Positions 17,929 through 27,500 of a stretch of DNA of 64,000 nucleotides are shown here, piece by piece; within the stretch, counting starts at the first letter, position 1, and each line of letters starts with the position of its first letter. The DNA is taken from contig NZ_JAMWYX010000006.1 in assembly GCF_024305245.1 (NCBI RefSeq), positions 1-64,000 on the forward strand, read 5' to 3'. The position numbers were made by a program, and so were the translations under genes. The DNA is from Erythrobacter sp. Lineage in GTDB: Bacteria > Pseudomonadota > Alphaproteobacteria > Sphingomonadales > Sphingomonadaceae. Below the pieces are notes generated by a model, which ran no database searches, was not told the DNA's origin, and saw only the letters and a program-made list of their open reading frames with translations.

Positions 17929-18456
17929 ATGCGCAAACGGGCAATGGGTATGGCGAGGGCGATGGCTGGCGGCGCGATGCTGATGCTGATGCTGGCAGCC
18001 TGCGGTTCGGAAACTTCGGGCGAATTCACGACCGAGGATGGTGAGAACGCGGAATACACCATCGACAAGAACAGCGGCGAAACCTCCATGACGATCAAGG
18101 GCGAGGACGGCACCGCCACCTTGCGTTCCGGCGCTGATGTGCCGGTCGATCTGCCTGACGGCTTCAGCCTCTATCCCGGTGCCAAGGTCATCACCAACAC
18201 CGTCGTCGACCAGCCCGATGGCAAGGGCACGATGGTGATGTTCGAAACCGATGCCGCCGCTGCCGACGTGATGGCCCATTTCCGCAAGGAGGCCGAGGAC
18301 GCCGGGTTCAACATTCAGATCGACGCCAATATGAATGGCAGTCTGATGATCGGCGGGGAGCGCAAGGCTGACGGGTCGACATTGTCGGTTACGGCGACTC
18401 CGGGCGATGGCGATGCCACAACCGGCCAGTTGATTATCGGCAGCAAGACGGGCTGA
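17929..18456 (+). CDS. Putative lipoprotein, unknown function
   Basis: With start 17929 (ACAGGAAG just upstream) the 175-residue product has a signal peptide with lipobox LAAC (Cys about 25). An acidic linker follows ([18 protein letters not shown]), then a globular part containing [14 protein letters not shown] and an alternating-strand C terminus. The frame is open to 17884 with another ATG, giving 15 more residues. LPDGFPLYPGA-type sequences occur in several sphingomonad lipoproteins, but no function is known. It lies between holC and ndk on the same strand. Confidence 0.75.
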   Translation: MRKRAMGMARAMAGGAMLMLMLAACGSETSGEFTTEDGENAEYTIDKNSGETSMTIKGEDGTATLRSGADVPVDLPDGFSLYPGAKVITNTVVDQPDGKGTMVMFETDAAAADVMAHFRKEAEDAGFNIQIDANMNGSLMIGGERKADGSTLSVTATPGDGDATTGQLIIGSKTG

Positions 18457-18592
18457 CCCGCGCTACGCCGCACTGACCGCTGTATTGCTTTGCGCGCGGG
18501 ATCGCGCTTTGCGGCGCTTGCCATTTTGCAGCGCAGCATCTACGGGCGCGGCCAAGATTCCCCATAAAAAGACGTTCACAGGAGCTTACATC

Positions 18593-19015
18593 ATGGCGGT
18601 TACCCGCACCTTTTCGATCATCAAGCCCGATGCCACCCGCCGCAACCTGACCGGCGCGGTCACCAAGATGCTGGAAGATGCCGGCCTGCGCGTCGTCGCC
18701 AGCAAGCGCATCCACATGACCCGCGAACAGGCCGAAGGCTTCTACGGCGTGCACCGCGAACGCCCGTTCTTCGGCGAACTGGTCGATTTCATGATGAGCG
18801 AGCCGGTGGTGGTGCAGGTGCTCGAAGGCGAAGACGCCGTGACGCGCAACCGCGACATCATGGGCGCGACCAATCCCGAAAACGCCGAGCCCGGCACGAT
18901 CCGCAAGGAACTGGCGCTGTCGATCGGCGAGAACACCGTGCACGGTTCGGATTCGGAAGAAAACGCTGCGATCGAAATCGCGTTCTTCTTCAACGACGAC
19001 GAAATCGTCGGCTGA
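18593..19015 (+). CDS. ndk: Nucleoside-diphosphate kinase
   Basis: Ndk transfers the gamma-phosphate of ATP to nucleoside diphosphates via a phosphohistidine, balancing NTP/dNTP pools. The 140-residue protein shows [14 protein letters not shown] at the N terminus, the conserved [19 protein letters not shown] segment and the catalytic-His motif NTVHGSDS near residue 115. Length and motifs are canonical. Start 18593 follows ACAGGAG. A rho-independent terminator lies about 23 bp downstream. Confidence 0.98.
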   Translation: MAVTRTFSIIKPDATRRNLTGAVTKMLEDAGLRVVASKRIHMTREQAEGFYGVHRERPFFGELVDFMMSEPVVVQVLEGEDAVTRNRDIMGATNPENAEPGTIRKELALSIGENTVHGSDSEENAAIEIAFFFNDDEIVG

Positions 19016-19037
19016 TTTTTCGGACCGGCTGATATGC

Positions 19038-19068
19038 AAAGGGCCGTCCCGCGAGGGGCGGCCTTTTT
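19038..19068 (+). terminator. Rho-independent terminator after ndk
   Basis: GGGCCGTCCC-GCGA-GGGGCGGCC forms a GC-rich stem followed by TTTTT (19064-19068), 23 bp past the ndk stop. Confidence 0.9.
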
Positions 19069-19106
19069 CGTTTACCCCACGGGTTTGGAAAATCTAAGCC
19101 AGTTCC

Positions 19107-20312
19107 TCAACCCGCCTGGGCAAAGCGGGCGAGTTGATCCGCGTGTGCATGGTGATGGCCGCCCTCGCTCGCTGCCATCAGCTTGCGCATCGCCGCCAAT
19201 GCCTGCGATGTCAGGGTGAGGCCCAGATCGGCATAGCACCGCCGGATCGCGCCTTGCCAATCCGCGCTCAGATCATCGAAATGCAGCTGTGCCACTGGGC
19301 CCTGCCACCCCGCCAGCGCCTCAGTCATGCGCCCTTCGCGCAAGGCGATCTTGTGCCGCCAGCGGGCTTCGATCTGCGCCAGATCGCAGGTGTCGGACTG
19401 GATCGCCATCTGGTTCGCCGCGAGGGACACAGCGCTTTTCAGCACCGCATCGTGATCGCGGTGCGCCAGCACCAGCCGGGCATCGGGGAACTGCGCCAGC
19501 AGGCTGGGGATATCTTCGGCGAAGGCGGGCACCTTCATCACCCTCGGGCGGTCGGCCACACCGCGATGCGCGGCGTCGGTGCGCAGGATACGGGCGAATT
19601 CGCGGTAGATGGGCGCAGGATCGCGGGCTTCGCTCCAGGCCGAATAGCTCGGAATATGCCACTGCGATTCGTAGATCGAATGGTGCAACGCAGCCGATAT
19701 CCACGCCAGCTCCTCCTCGACCGCGCCCGCCGCCATCGGGTGGATCGACTGCATCCACGGATTGAGCGCGCCTAGCATCGCCAGTTCCAGCGCGCCGACG
19801 ATCCGGTTCATGCCGAAGCGACCCGGTACGGGGTGGTAGGCGTCGCAATAGCGGGTGTGCGAATGCGCCGGATCGGCGGCCAGCAGCTTGTGGATGCGGG
19901 TGGTGCCGCTGCGCATGTGACCGATGACGATGATCGGCGGGGCAAGCGGTGTGGCGATCAGTTCGGGCCGCTCCAGCCACAGCGCGCCGAAGGCGAGGCG
20001 GTTCTTCACCATGCGCGCCAACTGGCCCCACGCCATCGTCCGGCCCAGCGGATTGAGGTCGGCCTCGGTCTGGGCCGCTGCGATGATCCGCGTCAGCCGC
20101 TCGCGGAAATCGGCGACGTCCTCGGCGCTCCTGCCACCATGCTCTGCCGCCCCGGCCTGCGTGCCATAGGGCTTGGCAGCGAGCGCCCACAGCGCGTCCG
20201 GATCGAGATCGGGCGGGGGAAGCCAGCCCTTGGCCCACGCCCTGCCGAGGAAGTCATTGGCCCGCTGCGCCAGCGCCCCGCGCGCCAGCAGGTGATCGCG
20301 TATGGGTGCCAT
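19107..20312 (-). CDS. Sulfotransferase family protein
   Basis: This 401-residue protein has a PAPS-binding P-loop-like motif, GHMRSGTTRIHKLLAADP, near residue 145. A second motif, ARLVLAHRDHDAVLKSAVSLA, matches the 3'-phosphate-binding region of sulfotransferases (Sulfotransfer_3 type). There is no signal peptide. Acceptor substrate is unknown. Start 20312 abuts the purN stop (1-bp overlap, TGATG), so it is probably translated with purM-purN although the functions look unrelated; the frame continues to 20387 only as overlap with purN. Confidence 0.88.
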   Translation of the reverse strand: MAPIRDHLLARGALAQRANDFLGRAWAKGWLPPPDLDPDALWALAAKPYGTQAGAAEHGGRSAEDVADFRERLTRIIAAAQTEADLNPLGRTMAWGQLARMVKNRLAFGALWLERPELIATPLAPPIIVIGHMRSGTTRIHKLLAADPAHSHTRYCDAYHPVPGRFGMNRIVGALELAMLGALNPWMQSIHPMAAGAVEEELAWISAALHHSIYESQWHIPSYSAWSEARDPAPIYREFARILRTDAAHRGVADRPRVMKVPAFAEDIPSLLAQFPDARLVLAHRDHDAVLKSAVSLAANQMAIQSDTCDLAQIEARWRHKIALREGRMTEALAGWQGPVAQLHFDDLSADWQGAIRRCYADLGLTLTSQALAAMRKLMAASEGGHHHAHADQLARFAQAG

Positions 20313-21277
20313 CAGAACGCGTCCGCGATGTCCAGCAAGCGCGTCAGCCGCTTGGGCGCGACGCTGCGCCAGCTGCGCTGGAGCCATCGCGCGATCTCGT
20401 CCCAGTCGACACCGGGACGGTTGAGGATGATCCCGACCCAGCCGCTCGCACCGTAATAGGCGGGCTTGAAATAGACCTCGGGCTGGCTTTCCACGAGGTT
20501 CAAAAGCTCATCCATCGATCCGGTGCGCGCCAGCAGCGCGATGTGCGGCGTGCCGTGGTGCTGATCAGCGAAATAGGCGAAGAACTTGCCCGATTTGTCC
20601 CCGCCGACGCGGAAGCCGGGGCTGCCGTGGCTTTCGCGCTCGTCCGCTTCGGGGAGTGCGAGGGCGAGCGCGCGCACCCGCTCCAGCAGCGCGGCCGGAT
20701 CGCGCCAGCGCGAGACATACTCGGCCAGCGCGCGCGGGTAGAGCTGGTGTTCGGCAAAACGCACCCGCTCGGCGAGGGTGGAGGGCGTATCATCCGGCGC
20801 GATGGCAACCCGCGCCTGCGCCAGCACTTCGCCCGAATCGAGGTCCGGCGTGACGAGATGCACGCTTGCGCCTGCGTGACTGTCTCCGGCTTCGATGGCG
20901 CGGGCGAAGGTGTCGAGCCCCTTGTATTTGGGCAGGAGCGACGGGTGAATATTCATCATCCGGCCCTGCCAACGCTGAACGAACGCGTCCGACAATATGC
21001 GCATGTAACCGGCCAGCACGATATAGTCCGCGCCTGCGGCGATCACGGCGGCCTCCATCGCGGCGTCATGTGCCTCGCGGGTCATTCCCTTGTGCGCATG
21101 GGCGAAGGTCGGCACGCCTTCTAGCTCGGCGAGCCGCAGGCCGGGCGCTGCGGGATCATTGCTGCCCACCAGCACCACTTCATGAGCCGCATCCCCCATG
21201 CGGCTGGCATAGAGCAGCGCCGCCATATTGGTGCCCGCGCCGGAGATCAGGATGGCGATGCGGGCCTTTTCAGCCAA
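20312..21277 (-). CDS. purN: Phosphoribosylglycinamide formyltransferase fused to MmcQ/YjbR domain
   Basis: Residues about 1-190 form PurN, which transfers formyl from 10-formyl-THF to GAR, step 3 of purine synthesis. Visible are [24 protein letters not shown], the catalytic [12 protein letters not shown] (Asn109, His111) and [10 protein letters not shown] (catalytic Asp). Residues about 195-321 match the MmcQ/YjbR fold ([40 protein letters not shown]). Start is TTG at 21277, overlapping the end of purM by 8 bp; no ATG precedes the first strand. The fusion is in frame with no stop or frameshift between the domains. YjbR domains have a double-wing fold of unclear function. Confidence 0.93.
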   Translation of the reverse strand: MAEKARIAILISGAGTNMAALLYASRMGDAAHEVVLVGSNDPAAPGLRLAELEGVPTFAHAHKGMTREAHDAAMEAAVIAAGADYIVLAGYMRILSDAFVQRWQGRMMNIHPSLLPKYKGLDTFARAIEAGDSHAGASVHLVTPDLDSGEVLAQARVAIAPDDTPSTLAERVRFAEHQLYPRALAEYVSRWRDPAALLERVRALALALPEADERESHGSPGFRVGGDKSGKFFAYFADQHHGTPHIALLARTGSMDELLNLVESQPEVYFKPAYYGASGWVGIILNRPGVDWDEIARWLQRSWRSVAPKRLTRLLDIADAF

Positions 21278-22367
21278 GGTGCGTCGCGCTCCAGTCGCTT
21301 TGGGCCGACCAGGTCTCCACGCTGCCGCGCACGGTGCAGCCCTTGTCGCCTGCCTCGATCCGGCCGACCGGGAACACGGTCTCACCCACCGCTTCGAGCC
21401 GTTCGGTCACGAGCGCCACCTTGTCCGCCGCCACGGCCAGCACCATGCCGGCCCCGCAGTTGAAGGTGCGCGCCATTTCCTCAGGCTCGATGTGCCCCTG
21501 CGCCTGCAGGAACGCCATCAGGCGCGGCTGCGGCCACAGGTCGGCATCGACCACCGCGTGCGCGCCATCGGGCAGGATGCGCGGCATATTCTCCAGAAGC
21601 CCGCCCCCGGTGATGTGCGCCAGCGCATTGATCTGGCCTTCGCGGATCAGCGGCAGCAGGCTGGCTACATAAATCCGCGTCGGTGCGATCAGCGCGTCGA
21701 TCAGCAATTGCTCCTGATCGAACAGGGCGGGGCGGTTCAGTTTCCAGCCCTTGTCCGCCGCCAAGCGCCGCACCAGCGAATAGCCGTTGGAATGCACGCC
21801 CGAAGACGCGAGGCCCAGCAGCACGTCACCGGGCCCAACCCTGTCGCCGGTCAACTGCTCGCCGCGCTCGACCGCGCCGACGCAGAAGCCCGCGAGATCA
21901 TAGTCGCCTGCGGCATACATCCCTGGCATTTCCGCGGTTTCGCCCCCGATCAGCGCGCAGCCTGCCATCTTGCAGCCTTCCGCGATCCCGGCGATCACGC
22001 GCTCGGCAACGCCGTTCTCCAGCTTTCCGGTGGCGAAATAATCGAGGAAGAACAACGGTTCGGCGCCCTGCACGATCAGATCGTTCACGCACATCGCGAC
22101 CAGATCGATCCCGACGGTGTCGTGCCGGTCATGCTCGATCGCGAGCTTCAGTTTGGTGCCGACCCCGTCATTGGCGGCGACCAGTAGCGGATCGCTATAA
22201 CCCGCTGCCTTGGGGTCGAAGAATCCGCCGAATCCCCCCAGCTCGCTGGTCGCACCGGGACGCGCCGTGGCCTTGGCCAGCGGGGCGATGGCCTTCACCA
22301 GCGCATTGCCCGCTTCGATCGAAACACCTGCCTCGGCATAGGTGTAAGGGGAGTTTGTACCGCTCAT
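21270..22367 (-). CDS. purM: Phosphoribosylformylglycinamidine cyclo-ligase
   Basis: PurM (AIR synthetase) cyclises FGAM with ATP to form AIR, step 5 of purine synthesis. The 365-residue protein has [17 protein letters not shown] at the N terminus, [21 protein letters not shown] (nucleotide-binding Gly loop), [14 protein letters not shown], and [15 protein letters not shown] near the C terminus. Start 22367 is used; the frame to 22424 lacks conservation. It overlaps the fused purN by 8 bp and is divergent from the gene at 22438. Confidence 0.97.
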   Translation of the reverse strand: MSGTNSPYTYAEAGVSIEAGNALVKAIAPLAKATARPGATSELGGFGGFFDPKAAGYSDPLLVAANDGVGTKLKLAIEHDRHDTVGIDLVAMCVNDLIVQGAEPLFFLDYFATGKLENGVAERVIAGIAEGCKMAGCALIGGETAEMPGMYAAGDYDLAGFCVGAVERGEQLTGDRVGPGDVLLGLASSGVHSNGYSLVRRLAADKGWKLNRPALFDQEQLLIDALIAPTRIYVASLLPLIREGQINALAHITGGGLLENMPRILPDGAHAVVDADLWPQPRLMAFLQAQGHIEPEEMARTFNCGAGMVLAVAADKVALVTERLEAVGETVFPVGRIEAGDKGCTVRGSVETWSAQSDWSATHLG

Positions 22368-22437
22368 GCATGGGTCATTACCCTTTCGCGCTTGGAATTC
22401 CACTCGGCATTGGGCAAAAGGCACGCGATTTTCCCCG

Positions 22438-23742
22438 ATGAGCCCATCTCTCTCCCTGCCCGGCCATGGCGCCGCCCCCCGCGACGCCGGTGTTCGCCCG
22501 CTGATCCGTCAGTTGGGCGGGGTTGCGCTGGCACTTGCGCTGCTGGGTGGCGGCTACGCGTTGGTGGCGCAGGTGGCGGGCGAGCGCGGGATCGCCCCCA
22601 CCGCCGCCAGCGCCGATATCGAAGTGCGCGGCATCAGTGTCGATGTCACCGCCGATTCTGCCGAGGAAGCGCGCAGCAAGGGCTGGCGCGAGGCGCAGCG
22701 CAAGGCGTGGGAGAAGATCAAGGGCCCGACAATTTCCGACAGCCAGCTCGATGGGCTGGTTTCGGCCGTGGTGATCGAGCGCGAGCGGCTGGGGCCGAAG
22801 CGGTATATCGCAACGCTCGGCGTGGTGTTCGATCGTCAGCGCGCAAGCGGTTATCTCGGCGGCGCGCAGCAGGCGGTGCGATCGGCGCCGATGCTGCTGA
22901 TCCCGGTCGAGGTCAGCGGCGGCACCTACACCGCTTTCGAACGGCGCAACGCATGGCAGCGCGCCTGGGCCGAGTTCAATCCCGGTTCCAGCCGCATCGA
23001 CTATGTCCGGCCGAGCGGGGCGGGGGGCGATTCGCTGCTGATCAATTTCGGCCAGACCGGACGGCATAGCCGCGCGTGGTGGCGCAGCACGCTCGACCAA
23101 TACGGCGCTGCCGATACGCTGATGGCGTTCGCCCGGCTCGACTACCAATTTCCCGGCGGGCCGGTGAACGGTACTTTCACCGCGCGGTACGGCCCCGACA
23201 GCCACTTGCTCGAAACCTTTACGCTGGAGGCCACCGGTCCCGACGAGGTGCCCGCGATGCTTGGCCGTGCGGTGGACCGGATGGACACGATCTTCACCGG
23301 CGCATTGGCGAGCGGCAAGCTCAGGCCCGATCCGACCTTGCGGCTGGGAGGTTCGGGCGATGTCGATCCGGCAATCCAGCGCCTGATCGACATCGGCCGC
23401 GCCGCACGCGAGCGGGCGGCAGCCGGAGCGGCAGCGGCAGCGGCGGGCAATGCCCCGCAGATCGAGGCGCAGCCAACTACCGGCACGGAGCCGGGCGAGG
23501 CGGCCGTGCGCGCTATCGTGGTCCAGTTCGCGACCCCCGATGCAGCAGCGTTCGACGGCGCACTCGGTGCAGTGCGCGGCTCGGCAGGCGTGCGCGGGGT
23601 GGGTGTGACGAGCACCGCCATCGGCGGCACTTCGGTGATGAGCGTCAGCTATGCCGGAACGCTGGAAGAACTCGCCGCGGCGCTCGAATCGCGCGGGTTT
23701 ACGGTGCGGCGGGGGGCGAACGCGCTCGCCATCAGCCGCTGA
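22438..23742 (+). CDS. Envelope-anchored protein, DUF2066-like, unknown function
   Basis: This 434-residue protein has one N-terminal hydrophobic segment (about residues 25-47, [18 protein letters not shown]) acting as signal or anchor, then a periplasmic region. The part around [29 protein letters not shown] resembles DUF2066 proteins. The C-terminal 75 residues ([19 protein letters not shown] to ALAISR) look like a small alpha/beta ferredoxin-like domain after an Ala-rich linker. It ends 20 bp before the hdaA start, so the two are probably cotranscribed. Start 22438 is the ATG nearest the hydrophobic segment. The function is not known. Confidence 0.75.
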   Translation: MSPSLSLPGHGAAPRDAGVRPLIRQLGGVALALALLGGGYALVAQVAGERGIAPTAASADIEVRGISVDVTADSAEEARSKGWREAQRKAWEKIKGPTISDSQLDGLVSAVVIERERLGPKRYIATLGVVFDRQRASGYLGGAQQAVRSAPMLLIPVEVSGGTYTAFERRNAWQRAWAEFNPGSSRIDYVRPSGAGGDSLLINFGQTGRHSRAWWRSTLDQYGAADTLMAFARLDYQFPGGPVNGTFTARYGPDSHLLETFTLEATGPDEVPAMLGRAVDRMDTIFTGALASGKLRPDPTLRLGGSGDVDPAIQRLIDIGRAARERAAAGAAAAAAGNAPQIEAQPTTGTEPGEAAVRAIVVQFATPDAAAFDGALGAVRGSAGVRGVGVTSTAIGGTSVMSVSYAGTLEELAAALESRGFTVRRGANALAISR

Positions 23743-23762
23743 CCGGCGGGAAGCACGCGCGC

Positions 23763-24422
23763 ATGAGCCGCAATCCCCCCTCCCAGATCGCGCTGCCGCT
23801 GGCGGCGCGCAAGCAGGCAGAAGCGCAGCGCATCGTCATCGGCAACGCCAATGCGCAGGTGATCGAGGCGTTGCAGGACCCCTCGCGCTGGCCGTTTCAT
23901 GTCGCTGTGCTCACCGGCCCGCTGCGATCCGGCAAGACGCTGCTGGCGCGCTGGGCGCAGAGCCTTGCCGGAGCCGAGCGGCTGGCGGTGATCGACAATG
24001 CGCAAGCCGCCAACGAGACCGAACTGTTTCACCAGTGGAATTCGGTGCAGCAGGGTGGATCGCGCGAAGGGGCGGCGCTGCTGCTGGTCGCCAATGTCGA
24101 TGAGGACGGCACGGGCTGGCGCATTGCGCTGCCCGATCTTGCCTCGCGTATCGGCGGGTCGCTGCAACTGGAGATCGGCGCGCCCGATGATGCCATGACG
24201 GGCGAGTTGATCCTTGCCCATGCCGAGCAGCGCGGCCTGACCTTGCCCGATGGTGCGACCGAATATCTCGTGCCGCGCACGACCCGCAGCTTTGCCGGAA
24301 TCGAGGCGCTGGTGGCGACAATCGACCGCATCAGCCTTGAACGTCAGAGCCCTGCCACCATGTCGGTATGGCGCGCTGCGCTCGAGGCTCTGCACGGCCC
24401 GGAGCAGCAACGCTTGTTCTAG
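23763..24422 (+). CDS. hdaA: DnaA regulatory inactivator homologue HdaA
   Basis: Hda/HdaA is a AAA+ protein that, bound to the DNA-loaded sliding clamp, stimulates ATP hydrolysis by DnaA and so limits re-initiation. The 219-residue protein begins with a clamp-binding motif, QIALPLAARK (residues about 8-17). It continues with a Walker A, TGPLRSGKTLL, near residue 52, a weak Walker B-like AVIDNAQ, and a DnaA-like lid (RIGGSLQLEIGAPDD, ARQRGL-type). Short length and no C-terminal DNA-binding domain distinguish it from DnaA. The box/clamp motif is the strongest evidence. Confidence 0.85.
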   Translation: MSRNPPSQIALPLAARKQAEAQRIVIGNANAQVIEALQDPSRWPFHVAVLTGPLRSGKTLLARWAQSLAGAERLAVIDNAQAANETELFHQWNSVQQGGSREGAALLLVANVDEDGTGWRIALPDLASRIGGSLQLEIGAPDDAMTGELILAHAEQRGLTLPDGATEYLVPRTTRSFAGIEALVATIDRISLERQSPATMSVWRAALEALHGPEQQRLF

Positions 24423-24471
24423 CTCCTCGCCGCGAGTTGCATCGCAAGGCGTTTGGTGGGATTGAGACAAC

Positions 24472-25203
24472 ATGTTCGATCGGCTGATCAGCTATCTGGA
24501 CTCGGTCCGCGCCCGCGACCCGGCGCCGCGTTCGCGCTGGGAGATATTGCTTTACCCCGGCGTGCTGGCCTTGGGGTTCCACCGCATCGCCCACTGGCTG
24601 TTCTATGCGCGGCTGTATTTGCTCGCCCGGTTCGTGAACCACCTGTCGCGGTTGCTGACCGCGATCGACATTCATCCCGGGGCGACCATCGGCCGCAACC
24701 TGTTCATCGATCACGGTTTTACGGTGATCGGCGAGACTGCCGAGATCGGCAATGATGTCACGATCTATCAATGCGTGACGCTGGGCGGCACCAATCCCAC
24801 CAACGGCAAGGGCGGCAAGCGCCACCCGACGCTGGAGGACAATGTCATAATCGGTTCGGGCGCGCAGATCATCGGCCCGATTGTTGTCGGCGAACGTGCG
24901 CGTGTGGGCGCCAATGCAGTGGTGACCGACGATGTGCCTGCAGGCGCGACGATGGTGGGGCTGAAGGCACGGTCCACGCTGGTACCCGCCGAACAATGGC
25001 TGCGCGAATTCATCCCCTACGGCACGCCCTGCGATGATCCGCCTTGCGATGACGAGGGCCGTCCGCGCCGCGATTGCGTGGAAAAGCTCGAATCCGAACT
25101 GGCGAGCCTCAAGGCAGAGATGGCGGAGATGAAGGCGCTTCTGGCCGATCGCGGTGCACCGATGCCGGATGAAGCGCCTTTGAAAAGCGGAACCGAAGAT
25201 TGA
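24472..25203 (+). CDS. cysE: Serine O-acetyltransferase
   Basis: CysE acetylates serine with acetyl-CoA to make O-acetylserine for cysteine synthesis. The 243-residue protein (EpsC-type, shorter N terminus than E. coli CysE) has a left-handed beta-helix of hexapeptide repeats: DIHPGATIGRNLFIDHG with catalytic His/Asp, VTLGGTNPTNGKGGKRHPTLEDNVIIGSGAQIIG. The C-terminal tail is a charged coiled coil (EKLESELASLKAEMAEMKALL). It overlaps the DUF2794 gene start by 4 bp. Confidence 0.95.
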   Translation: MFDRLISYLDSVRARDPAPRSRWEILLYPGVLALGFHRIAHWLFYARLYLLARFVNHLSRLLTAIDIHPGATIGRNLFIDHGFTVIGETAEIGNDVTIYQCVTLGGTNPTNGKGGKRHPTLEDNVIIGSGAQIIGPIVVGERARVGANAVVTDDVPAGATMVGLKARSTLVPAEQWLREFIPYGTPCDDPPCDDEGRPRRDCVEKLESELASLKAEMAEMKALLADRGAPMPDEAPLKSGTED

Positions 25204-25565
25204 AGAATAGCGGGCAGATGACCGGCCTCGCCGGGCAGGTGGTGAGCTTTCCGGGGCGCGGCGCGCAGCAGGTCGGGTTCGAACGGGCCGAGTTGATGCG
25301 CATTCTCGATCTTTATGGCCGGATGGTCGCCGCCGGGGAATGGCGCGACTATGCGATGGATTTCGACAAGCACGCCGCCACCTTCGCCGCCTTTCGCCGT
25401 GCAGCCGAGCGCCCGCAGGCGCGGGTGGAAAAGCGCCCGGCGTTAAGGTCCAAACAGGGGATGTGGACGCTGTTCGGCGAACACGGGCAGGTTCTGAAGC
25501 GTGGGCACGATCTGGCGAACGTGCTTGCGCCGATGGAACGCCGGCTGCTGAAGGCGGTCGATTAG
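25200..25565 (+). CDS. DUF2794 domain protein
   Basis: This 121-residue cytoplasmic protein belongs to an alphaproteobacterial family: GFERAELMRILDLYGRMVAAGEWRDYAMDFD followed by FRRAAERPQARVEKRP and GQVLKRGHDLANVL. Function is unknown. A TTG start at 25200 overlaps the cysE stop (TTGA). An ATG at 25218 is an alternative, still preserving the domain. It lies convergent to the SDR gene, with the SDR terminator between them. Confidence 0.88.
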   Translation: MKNSGQMTGLAGQVVSFPGRGAQQVGFERAELMRILDLYGRMVAAGEWRDYAMDFDKHAATFAAFRRAAERPQARVEKRPALRSKQGMWTLFGEHGQVLKRGHDLANVLAPMERRLLKAVD

Positions 25566-25570
25566 GCCCG

Positions 25571-25606
25571 GCAAAGCAAAGGCCCGCCCCCTTGCAGGGA
25601 CGGGCC
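25571..25606 (-). terminator. Rho-independent terminator of the SDR gene
   Basis: On the minus strand GGCCCG-TCCCTGCAAGGGGG-CGGGCC forms a stem followed by TTTGCTTT. It lies between convergent DUF2794 and SDR genes, 24 bp after the SDR stop; it may also serve the plus strand weakly. Confidence 0.75.
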
Positions 25607-25629
25607 TGATTGCATCGGCGGAAATCGGC

Positions 25630-26559
25630 TTACCCGCGGGCGCTGCCCGGTCCGGTGCCGGTGACCTTCTGCATCGCTTTGAGGATATTGCCCGATTGCT
25701 CGCTGCCCGATTGCGGGGTGATGAGGTTGGTGAAGGAATTGATCTCTTCCCAATGCGCGGCGAAGCCTTCGACGGTGCGCTCGCCTTCGGGCAGCCACAC
25801 GGCGTCGTTCATCACCGTCCACGAGGAATGGAAACCGCCCGCACCCGCGCCGACGATGGCGTTGGTGGGCGAATCCTCGCTGACGAGGAACAGCGCGGCT
25901 GGCACCACGTTTTCCGGCGCGAACAGCTTGAATGCTTCTTCGGGGAACAGGTCTTCGGTCATGCGGGTGCCCGCGACCGGCGACAGCGTGTTGACGCGGA
26001 TATTGTACTTCGCGCCTTCAAGTTGCAGCGTCTTGGTCAGACCGGCGAGGCCCAGCTTGGCCGCGCCGTAGTTTGCCTGACCGAAATTGCCGAACAGGCC
26101 GGTGGAGGACGCGGTCATCAGCACGCGGCCATAGCCCTGTTCGCGGAAGGTTTCCCAGCACGCCTTGGTGGCGAAGGCGCTGCCGGTGAGGTGAACCTTG
26201 ACCACGAATTCGAAATCGGCCGGGTCCATCTTGATGAAGGTCTTGTCGCGCAGCACGCCCGCGTTGTTGATGAGGACATGGACGCCGCCCCACTTCTGCT
26301 TGGCATCCGCGACCATCTTTTCCATCTGGTCGTATTCGGTGACCGAACCGCCATTGGCGACCGCTTCGCCGCCTGCGCGTTCGATTTCCTCGACCACCTG
26401 GGCTGCCGCGTCGGAAGTGCCGGTGCCGTCACGCGATCCGCCAAGGTCGTTGACCACGACCTTCGCGCCGCGCTTGGCGAGTTCCAATGCATAGGCCTTG
26501 CCCAAACCGCCGCCGGCGCCGGTAACGATAGCAACCTTGTCCTTGAAATCGATGCTCAT
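25630..26559 (-). CDS. Short-chain dehydrogenase, (3R)-hydroxyacyl-CoA dehydrogenase-like
   Basis: This is a 309-residue classical SDR: Rossmann motif VTGAGGGLGKAY (residues about 12-23), NDLGGSRDGTG, NNAGVLRDKTF, catalytic Ser in MTASSTGLFG and YGAAK (Tyr/Lys). The NDLGGSRDG and VLRDKTFIKM segments resemble the dehydrogenase domain of peroxisomal multifunctional enzyme type 2, suggesting a hydroxyacyl-CoA substrate (inference). The C terminus (about 60 residues past the SDR core) is also typical of that group. Start 26559 follows a GGAGAG. It appears monocistronic. Confidence 0.88.
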   Translation of the reverse strand: MSIDFKDKVAIVTGAGGGLGKAYALELAKRGAKVVVNDLGGSRDGTGTSDAAAQVVEEIERAGGEAVANGGSVTEYDQMEKMVADAKQKWGGVHVLINNAGVLRDKTFIKMDPADFEFVVKVHLTGSAFATKACWETFREQGYGRVLMTASSTGLFGNFGQANYGAAKLGLAGLTKTLQLEGAKYNIRVNTLSPVAGTRMTEDLFPEEAFKLFAPENVVPAALFLVSEDSPTNAIVGAGAGGFHSSWTVMNDAVWLPEGERTVEGFAAHWEEINSFTNLITPQSGSEQSGNILKAMQKVTGTGPGSARG

Positions 26560-26697
26560 GCGTGTCTCTCCTGTCTTGCGAGTGGGGCGCGGCGCTGTTC
26601 GCGCTTTACGCCCGCGTAAACCTGAATGGCGGGCGCTGCGTGGCACTTTCGCGCGTGCCTTGCAACAGCCGAACTGTCAGCGGCGGATGCCGTAAGG

Positions 26698-27408
26698 TCA
26701 GTCGGATTGTCCAAGCCGTTGGCCAAGCCGATGAAGCGCGGGGACAAGCTCTTCGAACGAATCGATTACCCCGTCTGCGCCCAGATCATGCGGGGCCGCG
26801 TCGCAATAGCCATAACCTGCCGCAAGCACCGGAACGCCCGCTGCTTTCGCGCTGCGCACGTCATAGGACGAATCGCCGACGAATGCCATTCGCCCGCCGC
26901 CGGAGGCTTCGCGCGCTGCCAGAACAGGGGCAGGGTGCGGCTTGGCGAGGAACTTGCCGTCCTCCCCTTTGCCCATGCTGTCTCCGCCGATCACTGCATC
27001 GAAAACATCGATCAGATCGACCTGGGTCAGCACGCTGCGGGCGAAGCTTTCGAACTTGTTGGTGACCACCGCCATGCGCACGCCCATGCTTGCAAGCTCG
27101 GCCAAAGCCTCGCGCACGCCCGGGTAAGGCGCGGTGTGGACGGCGTTGTGATCGGCGTAGTAGGCCAGCATTGCCTTGTAGAGCCGTCTGAATTCGTCCT
27201 CCGGCACGCCGCCTTGCGCATCCAGAGCGCGGGCCAGCATGACCTTCGCCCCGCCGCCGATCAGATCCTTGCTGCTCTCCACCGACACCTCGGCAAACCC
27301 GCCCAGCACGAGCGCGTGATTCACCGCCGCGCCCAGATCGCGGAAGGTATCGAGCAGGGTGCCATCGAGATCGAACCCGACCGCAGCAAAGGGGAAATCT
27401 GTCGTCAC
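26698..27408 (-). CDS. gph: Phosphoglycolate phosphatase (HAD family)
   Basis: Gph dephosphorylates 2-phosphoglycolate arising from DNA repair. This is a 236-residue HAD hydrolase with the nucleophile motif GFDLDGTLLDT (residues about 10-20), motif II VVTNK, motif III Lys in FLAKPHP and motif IV FVGDSSYDVRSAKAAG. It starts at GTG (27408) with GGAGG upstream. Other HAD phosphatases, including pyrophosphatase PpaX-like ones, share these motifs, so the substrate is inferred. It is divergent from glmU. Confidence 0.85.
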   Translation of the reverse strand: MTTDFPFAAVGFDLDGTLLDTFRDLGAAVNHALVLGGFAEVSVESSKDLIGGGAKVMLARALDAQGGVPEDEFRRLYKAMLAYYADHNAVHTAPYPGVREALAELASMGVRMAVVTNKFESFARSVLTQVDLIDVFDAVIGGDSMGKGEDGKFLAKPHPAPVLAAREASGGGRMAFVGDSSYDVRSAKAAGVPVLAAGYGYCDAAPHDLGADGVIDSFEELVPALHRLGQRLGQSD

Positions 27409-27500
27409 GCGTGCCTCCGGAATTTTGGGCGCGGTGAAGCAACGTTCTTCAAACCGCAAGCAATTGCTGGCAAGCGCGGCTTTCCCTAAGGACAAGCGCA

